NCBI RefSeq assembly: GCF_027744825.2
Contig: NC_071348.1
Location: 21,051,563-21,115,562 of the forward strand
DNA from: Synchiropus splendidus
Lineage: Eukaryota > Chordata > Actinopteri > Syngnathiformes > Callionymidae
Reading direction: 5' to 3'
DNA length: 64,000 bases
Position 1 is the first letter of the stretch. Each line of letters opens with the position of its first letter. Below, one piece after another: positions 51,401 to 61,500 of the stretch. The position numbers and the translations under genes are program-made. Below the pieces are notes generated by a model. That model was given only the letters and a program-made list of their open reading frames with translations. It was not told where the DNA came from and searched no databases.

Positions 51401-52560
51401 AGATTTGATGTGCAACTACTAGAAAGACCGTTTCTGCTATAATGGGAATTGAAAATTTCATGTTCTGAAGCTTTCCTCCAAAGTTATGCCACAATGCAGA
51501 AAACGCGCTCACAGCCTGAGATAAGGTGGGTTCCGGAACGCCAAACATAAAAATGTTGATAACTTTGGAAGAACACTTCAGACACCTTAGATTTGATGTG
51601 CAACTACTAGAAAAACCCTTTCTACTATAGTGGGAGGTGAAAATTTGTTGTTCTGAAGCTTCTCTGCAAAGTTATGAAACAATGTGTAAAAGGCGTTTTC
51701 AGCCTGAGATAAGGTCGATTCCGGAACGCCAAACATGAAAATGTTGATAACTTTGGAAAAACACTTCAGACAGCTTAGATTTGATGTGCAACAACAAGAC
51801 AGACCCTTTCTGCAATAGTGGGAGGTTAAAATTTCATATTCTGAAGTTTCCTGCAAAGTTATGGCACAATGCAGAAAACGCGTTTTCAGCTTGAGATAAG
51901 GTGGGTTCCCGAACGCCAAACATAAAAATGTTGAAAAGTTTGGAAAAACACTTCAGACAGCTAAGATTTGATGTGCAACTACAAGACAGACCCTTTCTGC
52001 AATAGTGGGTGGTGAATATTTGATGATCTGAAGCTTCCCACCAAAGTTATGGCACAATGCGTAAAACGCGTTTTCAGCCTGAGATAAGGTCGATTCCGGA
52101 ACGCCAAACATAAAAATGTTGATAACTTTGGAAAAACACTTCAGACAGCTTAGATTTGATGTGCAACTACTAGAAAGACCGTTTCTGCTTCAGTGGGAGG
52201 TGAAAATTCGATGTTCTGAAGTTTCCCTGCAAAGTTATGGCACCATGTGTAAAACGCGTTTTCAGCCTGAGATAAGGTCGATTCCGGAACGCCAAAAATA
52301 AAAATATTGATAACTTTGGAAAAACTCTTTAGACAGCTTAGATTTGATGTGCAACTACTAGAAAGACCGTTTCTGCTATAGTGGGAGTTGAAAATTTCAT
52401 GTTCTGAACCTTTCCTGCAAAGTCATGGCACAATGTGTAAAACGCGTTTTCAGCCTGAGATAAGGTTGATTCCGGAAAACCAAACATAAAAGTGTTGATA
52501 ACTTTGGAAAAACAATTCAGACAGCTTATATTTGATGTCCAACTACTAGAAAGACCTTTT
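42451..52560. repeat. Second satellite subfamily, sharing variants with the 7.9-11.4 kb domain
   Basis: Typical variants are GGTTGATTCCGGAACG, CATAAGAATG, CATAAAAGTG, GCTACAGTGGG and ATGCAGGAAACGCG. The GATAACTCAGG/CTCTACAGACAG monomer reappears here. Duplicated blocks include about 47,320-47,700 against 49,755-50,130 (2,436 bp apart) and about 47,806 against 50,806. The 8-bp shortfall from a multiple of 188 in both spacings is explained by a deletion inside the monomer at about 49,449. Confidence 0.75.
46111..46862. repeat. Two tandem copies of a 376-bp satellite dimer
   Basis: 46111-46486 and 46487-46862 appear identical or nearly so. Each joins one monomer with GATGTGCACCTACTAG and AGTTGAAAATTTC to one with GATAACTCAGG and CTTCACTGCAAAG. 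This is among the youngest-looking duplications in the window. Confidence 0.9.
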
Positions 52561-55500
52561 CTGCTTTAGCGCAAGTTTAAAATTTCATTTTCTGAAGCTT
52601 CCCTGCAAAGTTATGGCACAAAGCGTAAAAAGCGTTTTCAGCCTGAGATAAGGTCGATTCCGGAACGCCAAACATAAAAATGTTGATAACTTTGGAAAAA
52701 CACTTCAGACAGCTTAGATTTGATGTGCAACTACTTGAAGGACCCTTTCTGCTATAGTGGGAGGTTAAAATTTCATGTTCTGAAGCTTCCCTGCAAAGTT
52801 ATGGCACAATGCGTAAAACGCGTTTTCAGCCTGAGATAAGGTTGATTCCGGAACGCCATACATAACAATGTTGATAACTTTGGAAAAACACATCAGACAG
52901 CTTAGATTTGATGTGCAACTACTTGAAGGACCCTTTCTGCTGTAGTGGGAGGTGAACATTTCATGTTCTGAAGCTTCCCTGCAAAGTTATGGCACAATGC
53001 GTAAAACGCGTTTTCAGCCTGAGATAAGGTTGATTCCGGAACGCCATACATAACAATGTTGATAACTTTGGAAAAACACATCAGACAGCTTAGATTTGAT
53101 GTGCAACTACTAGAAAGACCATTTCTGCTATAGTGGTAGGTTAAAATTTCATGTTCGGAAGCTTCCCTGCAAAGTTATGGCACAATGCGTAAAACGCGTT
53201 TTCAGCCTGCGATAAGGTCGATTCTGGAACGCCAAACATAAAAATGTTGATAACTTTGGAAAAACACCTCAGACAGCTTAGATTTGATGTGCAACTACTA
53301 GAAAGACCCTTTCTGCTATAGTGGGAGGTGAACATTTCATTTTCTGAAGCTTCCCTGCAAAGTTATGGCACAATGCAGACAAGGCGTTTTCAGCCTGAGA
53401 TAAGGTCGATTCTGGAACGCCAAACAGACAAATGTTGATAACTTTCCAAAAACACTTCAGACAGCTTAGATTTGATGTGCAACTACTAGAAAGACCCTTT
53501 CTGCTATAGTGGGAGGTGAAATTTTCATGTTCTGAAGCTTCCTTACAAAGTTATCGCACAATGCAGAAAATGCGTTTTCAGCCTGAGATAATGTTGATTC
53601 CGGAACGCCAAACGTAAAAATGTTGATAACTTTGGAAAAACACTTCAGACAGCTTAGATTTGATGTGCAACTATGAGAAAGACCCTTTCTGCTATAGTGG
53701 GAGGTCAAATTTTCATGTTCTGAAGCTTCCCTGGAAAGTTATGGGACAATGCAGAAAACGATATTTCATCCTGAGATAAGGTGGGTTCTGAAACGCCAAA
53801 CGTAAAAATGTTGATCACTTTGGAACAACACTTCAGACAGCTTAGATTTGATGTGCAAGTACTAGAAAGACCCTTTCTGTTATAGTGGGAGGTGAAAATT
53901 TCATGTTCTGAAGCTTCCCTGCAAAGTTATGGCACAATGCGTAAAACGTGTTTTCAGCCTGAGATAAGGTCGATTCAGGAGCACCAAACATAAAAATGTT
54001 GATAACTTTGGAAAAACACTTCAGACAGCTTAGATCTGATGTGCAACTACTAGAAAGACCCTTTCTGCTATCGTGGGAGGTGAACATTTCATGTTCTGAA
54101 GCTTCCCTGAGATGTTATGGCACAATGCAGAAAATGCGTTTTCAGCCTGAGATAAGGTTGATTCCGGAACGCCAAACATAAAAATGTTGATAACTTTGGA
54201 AAAACCCTTCAAACAGCTTAGATTTGATGTGCAACTACTAGAAAAACCCTTTCTGCGATAGGGGGGAGGTGAAAATTTCATTTTCTGAAGCTTCCCTGCA
54301 AAGTTATGGCACAAAGCGTAAAAAGCGTTTTCAGCCTGAGATAAGGTCGATTCCGGAACGCCAAACAGAAAAATGTTGATAACTTTGGAAAAACACTTCA
54401 GACAGCTTAGATTTGATGTGCAACTACTAGAAAGACCCTTTCTGCTATAGTGGGAGGTGAACATTTCATTTTCTGAAGCTTCCCCGCAAAGTTATGGCAC
54501 AATGCCGACAAGGTGTTTTCAGCCTGAGATAAGGTGGGTTCTGAAACGCCAAACGTAAAAATGTTGATCACTTTGGAAAAACACTTCAGACAGCTTAGAT
54601 TTGATGTGCAACTACTAGAAAGACCCTTTCTGCTATAGTGGGAGGTGAACATTTCATGTTCTGAAGCTTCCCTGAAAAGTTATGGCACAATGCAGAAAAC
54701 GCGTTTTCAGCATGAGATAAGGTCGATTCTGGAACGCCAAACATAAAAATGTTGATAACTTTCGAAAAACACTTCAGACAGCTTAGATTTGATGTGCAGC
54801 TACTAGAAAGACCGTTTCTGCTATAGTGGGAGGTGAACATTTCATGTTCTGAAGCTTCCCTGAGAAGTTATGGCACAATGCAGAAAACGCGTTTTCAGCC
54901 TGAGATAAGGTCGATTCCGGAACGCCAAACATAAAAATGTTGATAACTATGGAAAAACACTTAAGAATGCTTAGATTTGATGTGCAACTACTAGAAAGAC
55001 CCTTTCTGCTATCGTGGGAGGTGAACATTTCATGTTCTGAAGCTTCCCTGAGAAGTTATGGCACAATGTGTAAAACGCGTTTTCAGGCTGAGATAAGGTC
55101 AATTCCGGAACGCCAAACATAAAAATGTTAATAACTTTCGGAAAACATTTCAGACAGCTTGGATTTGATGTGCAACTACTAGAAAGACCCTTTCTGCTAC
55201 AGTGGGAGGTTAAAATTTCATGTTCTGAAGCTTCCCTGCAAAGTTATGGCACAATGCAGAAAACGCGTTTTCAGCCTGAGATAAGGAGGGTTCCGGAACG
55301 CCAAACATAAAAATGTTGATAACTTTAAAAAAACATTTCAGACAGCTTAGATGTGATGTACAACGACTAGAAAGACCCTTTCTGCTATAGTGGGAGGTGA
55401 AAATTTCATGTTCTGAAGCTTCCCTGCAATGTTATGGCACAATGCGGAAAACGCGTTTTCAGCCCGAGATAAGGTCGTTTCCGGAACGCCAAACATAAAA

Positions 55501-58500
55501 ATGTTGATAGCTTTCGAAAAACACTTCAGACAACTTAGACTTGATGTGCAACTACTAGAAAGACCCTGTCTATTATAGTGGGAGTTCAAACTTTCATGTT
55601 CTGAAGCTTCCCTGCAAAGTTAAGGAACAACGCAGAAAACGCGTTTTCAGCCTGAGGTAAGGTGGGTTCCGGAACGCCACACATAAATATGTTGATAACT
55701 TTAGAAAAACACTTCAGACAGCTTAGATTTGATGTGCAACTACTAGAAAGACCCTTTCTGCTACAGTGGGAGGTTAAAATTTCATGTTCTGAAGCTTCCC
55801 TGCAAAGTTATGGCACAATGCACAAAACACGTTTTCAGCCTGAGATAAGGAGGGTTCCGGAGCGCCAAACGTAAAAATGTTGATAACTTTGGAACAACAA
55901 TTCAGACAGTTTAGATTTGATGTGTAACTATTAGAAAGATCCTTTCTGCTATAGTGGGAGGTGAAAATTTCATTTTCTGAAGCTTCCCTGCAAAGTTATG
56001 GCACAATGCGTAAAACGCGTTTTCAGCCTGAGATAAGGTCGATTCCGGAACGCCAAACATAAAAATGTTGATAATTTTCGAAAAGCACTTCAGACAGCTT
56101 AGATTTGATGTGCAACTACTAGAAAGACCCTTTCTGCTATAGTGGGAGGTCAAAATTTCATGTTCTGAAGCTTCCCTGGAAAGTTATGGGACAATGCAGA
56201 AAGCAATTTTTCAACCTGACATAAGGTCGATTCCGGGACGCCAAACATAAAAATGTTGATAACTTTCGAAAAACACTTCAGACAGCTTAGATTTGATGTG
56301 AAACTACTAGAAAAACCCTTTCTGCTATAGTGGGAGGTGAAAATTTCATTTACTGAATCTTCCCTGAGAATTAATGGCACATGCACAAAACGCGTTTTCA
56401 GCCTGAGATAAGGTGGGTTCCGGAACGCCAAACGTAAAAATGTTGAGAACTTTGGAACAACACTTCAGACAGCTTAGATTTGATGTGCAACTACTAGAAA
56501 GACCCTTTCTGCTATAGTGGGAGTTGAAAATTTCATGTTCTGAAGCTTCCCTGCAAAGTAATGGCACAATGCAGAAAACGCGTATTCAGCCTGAGATAAG
56601 GTGGGTTCCGGAACGCCAAACATAAAAATGTTGATAACTTTCGAAAAACACTTCAGACAGCTTAGATTTGATGTGCAACTACTAGAAAAACCCTTTCTGC
56701 TATAGTGGGAGGTGAAAATTTCATTTTCTGGAACTTCCCTGCAAAGTTATGGCACAATGCGTAAAACGCGTCTTCAGCCTGAGATAAGGTTGATTCCGGA
56801 ACGCCAAACATAAAAATGTTGATAACTTTGGAAAAACATTTCAGACAGCTTAGATTTGATGTGCAACTACTCGAAAGACCCTTTCTGCAATAGAGGGAAG
56901 TTAAAATTTCATGTTCTGAAGCTTCCCTAAAAAGTTATGGCACAATGCAGAAAATGCGTTTTCAGCCTGAGATAAGGTCGATTCCAGAACGCCAAACATA
57001 AAAATGTTGATAACTTTGGAAAAACACTGCAGACAGCTTAGATTTGATGTGCAACTACTAGAAAGACCCTTTCTGCTATAGTGGGAGGTGAAAATTTCAT
57101 TTTCTGAATCTTCCCTGAGAATTAATGGCTCAATGCACAAAACGCGTTTTCAGCCTGAGATAAGGTGGGTTCCGGAACGCCAAACGTAAAAATGTTGATA
57201 ACTTTGGAACAACACTTCAGACAGCTTAGATTTCATGTCCAACTACTAGAAAGACTCTTTCTGCCATAGTGGGAGGTAAAAATTTCATGTTCTGAAGCTT
57301 CCCTGGAAAGTTATGGGACAATGCGTAAAACGCGTTTTCAGCCTGAGATAAGGTCGATTCCGGAACGCCAAACATAAAAATGTTGATAACTTTCGAAAAA
57401 CACTTCAGACAGCTTAGATTTGATGTGCAACTGCTAGGAAAACCCCTTCTGCTATAGTTGGAGGTGAAAATTTCATTTTCTGGAACTTCCCTGCAAAGTT
57501 ATGGCACAATGCGTAAAACGCGTCTTCAGCCTGAGATAAGGACGATTCCGGAACGCCAAACATAAAAATGTTGATAACTTTGAAAAAACATTTCAGACAG
57601 CTTATATTTGATGTGCAACTACTAGAAAGACCCTTTCTGCTATAGTGGGAGGTGAAACTTTCATGTTCTGAAGCTTTCCTTCAAAGTTATGGGACAATGC
57701 AGAAAACGCATTTTCAGCCTGAGATAAGGTGGGTTCCGTAACGCCAAACATAAAAATGTTGATAACTTTCGAAAAACACTTCAGACTGATTAGATTTGAT
57801 GTGCCACTATTAGAAAGACCCTATTTGTCATAGTGGGAGCTGAAAATTTTATGTTCTGATGCTTCCCTGTAAAGTTAAGGAACAATGCAGAAAACGCGTT
57901 TTCAGCCTGAGATAAGGTGGGTTCCGGAACGCCTAACATAAAACTGTTGATAACTTTGTAAAAACACTTCAGACAGCTTCGATTTGATGTGCAACTACTA
58001 GCCTTTCTGCTATAGTGGGAGGTGAAAATTTCATTTTCTGAAGCTTCCCTGCAAAGTTATGGCACAATGCGTAAAATGCGTTTTCAGCCTGAGATAAGGT
58101 CGATTCCGGAACGCCAAACATAAAAATGTTGATATTTTTCGAAAAGCACTTTAGACAGCTTAGATTTGATGTGCAACTACTAGAAAGACCCTTTCTGCTA
58201 TAGTGGGAGGTCAAAATTTCATGTTCTGAAGCTTCCCTGGAAAATTATGGGACAATGCAGAAAACAATTTTTCAACCTGACATAAGGCCGATTCCGGGAC
58301 GCCAAACATAAAAATGTTGATAACTTTCGAAAAACACTTCAGACAGCTTAGATGTGATGTGCAACTACTAGAAAACCCTTTCTGCTATAGTGGGAGGTGT
58401 AAATTTCATTTACTGAATCTTCCCTGAGAATTAATGGCACATGCACAAAACGCGTTTTCAGCCTGAGATAAGGTGGGTTCCGGAACGCCAAACGTAAAAA

Positions 58501-61500
58501 TGTTGATAACTTTGGAACAACACTTCAGACAGCTTAGATTTGATGTGCAACTACTAGAAAGACCCTTTCTGCTATAGTGGGAGGTGAAAATTTCATGTTC
58601 TGAAGCTTCCCTGCAAAGTTATGGCACAATGCAGAAAACGCGTTTTCAGCCTGAGATAAGGTTGATTCTGGAACGCCAACCATAAAAATGTTGATAACTT
58701 TGGAAAAACATTTCAGACAGCTTAGATTTGATGTGCAACTACTCGAAAGACCCTTTCTGCAATAGTGGGAGGTTAAAATTTCATGTTCTGAAGCTTCCCT
58801 GCAAAGTTATGGCACAATGCAGAAAATGCGTTTTCAGCCTGAGATAAGGTCGATTCCAGAACGCCAAACATAAAAATGTTGATAACTTTGGAAAAACACT
58901 TCAGACAGCTTAGATTTGATGTGCAACTACTCGAAAGATCCTTTCTGCTATAGTGGGAGGTGAAAATTTCATTTTCTGAATATTCCCTGAGAATTAATGG
59001 CTCAATGCACAAAACGCGTTTTCAGCCTGAGATAAGGTGGGTTCCGGAACGCCAAACATAAAAATGTTGATAACTTCAGAAAAACACTTCAGACAGCTTA
59101 GATTTGATGTGCAACTACTAGAAAGAGCCTTTCTGCTACAGTGGGTGGTTAAAATTTCATGTTCTGAAGCTTCCCTGCGAAGTTGTGACACAATGCAGAA
59201 AACGCGTTTTCAGCCTGAGATAAGGTGGGTTCCGGAACGCCAAACATAAAAATGTTGATAACTTTGGAAAAACACTTCAGACAGCTTAGATTTGATGTGC
59301 AACTACTAGAAAGACCCTTTATGCTATTGTGGGAGGTCAAAATTTCTTGTTCTGAAGATTCCCAGCAAAGTTATGGCATGAAGCAGAAAACGCGTTTTCA
59401 GCCTGAGATAAGGTGGGTTCCGGAACGCCAAACATAAAAATGTTGATAACTTTGGGAAAACACTTCAAACAGCTGAGATTTGATGTGTAACTACTAGAAA
59501 GACCCTTTCTGCTATTGTGGGAGGTGAAAATTTCATGTTCTGAAGCTTCCCTGAGAAGTTATGGCACAATGCAGAAAACACGTTTTCAGCCTGAGATAAG
59601 GTGGGTTCCGGAACGCCAAACGTAAAAATGTTGATAACTTTGGAACAACACTTCAGACAGCTTAGATTTGATGTGCAACTACTAGAAAGACCCTTTCTGC
59701 TATAGTGGGAGATGAAAATTTCATGTTCTGAAACTTCCTTGCAAAGTTATGGCAAAATGCAGAAAACGCGTTTTCAGCCTGAGATAAGGTTGATTCCGGA
59801 ACGCCAAACATAAAAATGTTGATAACTTTGGAAAAACACTTCATACAGCTTAGATTTGATGTGCAACTACTCGAAAGACCCTTTCTGCTATAGTGGGAGG
59901 TGAACATTTCATGTTCCGAAGCTTCCCTGCAAAGTAATGGCACAATGCAGAAAACGCGTTTTCAGCCTGAGATAAGGTGGGTTCCGGAACGCCAAACACA
60001 AAAATGTTGATAATTTTCGAAAAACGCTTCAGACAGCTTAGATTTGATGTGCAACCACTAGAAAGACCCTTTCTGCTATAGTGGGAGGTCAAAATTTCAT
60101 GTTCTGAAGCTTCCCTGTAAAGTTATGGGGCAATGCATGAAACGCGTTTTCAGCCTGACATAAGGTCGATTCCGGAACGCCAAATATAAAAATGTTGACA
60201 ACTTTCCAAAAACACTTCAGACAGCTTAGATTTGATGTGCAACTACTAGAAAGACTGTTTCTGCTATAGTGGGAGGTGAAAATTTCATGTTCTGAAGCTT
60301 CCCTGCAAAGTTATGGCACAATGCAGAAATCGCGTTTTCAGCCTGACATAAGGTGGGTTCCGGAACGCCAAACACAAAAATGTTGATATCTTTGGAAAAA
60401 CACTTCAGACAGCTTAGATTTGATGTGCAACTACTAACCTTTCTGCTATAGTGGGAGGTCAAAATTTCATGTTCTGAAGCTTCCCTGTAAAGTTATGGGG
60501 CAATGCGTGAAACGCATTTTCAGCCTGACATAAGGTCGATTCCGGACGCCAAACATAAAAATGTTGATAACTTTCCAAAAACATTTCAGACAGCTTAGAT
60601 TTGATGTGCAGCTACTAGAAAGTCTGTTTCTGCTATAGTGGGAGGTGAAAATTTCATGTTCTGAAGCTTCCCTGCAAAGTTATGGCACAATGCAGAAATC
60701 GCGTTTTCAGCCTGAGATAAGGTGGGTTCCGGAACGCCAAACATAAAAATGTTGATAACTTTGGAAAAAACATTTCAGACAGCTTAGATTTGATGTGCAA
60801 CTACTATAAAGACCCTTTCTGCTATAGTGGGAGGTGAAAATTTCATGTTCTGAAGCTTCCCTGAGAAGTTATGGCACATTGCAGAAAACACGTTTTCAGC
60901 CTGAGATAAGGTGAGTTCCGGAACGCCAAACGTAAAAATGTTGATAACTTTGGAACAACACTTCAGACAGCTTAGATTTGATGTGCAACTACTAGAAAGA
61001 CCCTTTCTGCTATAGTGGGAGGTCAAAATTTCATGTTCTGAAGCTTCCCTGGAAAGTTATGGGACAATGCGTGAAACGCGTTTTCAGCCTGAGATAAGGT
61101 CAATTCCGGAACGCCAAACATAAAAATGTTGATAACTTTCCAAAAACACTTCAGACAGCTTAGATTTGATGTGCAACTACTAGAAAGACCCTTTCTGCTA
61201 TAGTGGGAGGTGAAAATTTCATGTTCTGAATCTTCCCTGCAAAGTTATGGCACAATGCAGAAATCGCGTTTTCAGCCTGAGATAAGGTGGGTTCCGGAAC
61301 GCCAAACATAAAAATGTTGATAACTTTGGAAAAAACATTTCAGACAGCTTAGATTTGATGTGCAACTACTAGAAAGACCCTTTCTGCTATAGTGGGAGGT
61401 GAAAATTTCATTTTCTGAAGCTTCCCTGCAAAGTTATGGCACAATGCAGAAAACGCGTTTTCAGTGCGAGATAAGGTGTGTTCCGGAACGCCAAACATAA

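Noticed and set aside
54030..54464. A 144-codon open frame on the minus strand, the longest in the satellite
   Set aside because: It is long only because extra bases in a G run near 54,260 join two satellite frames. It has no other coding feature.
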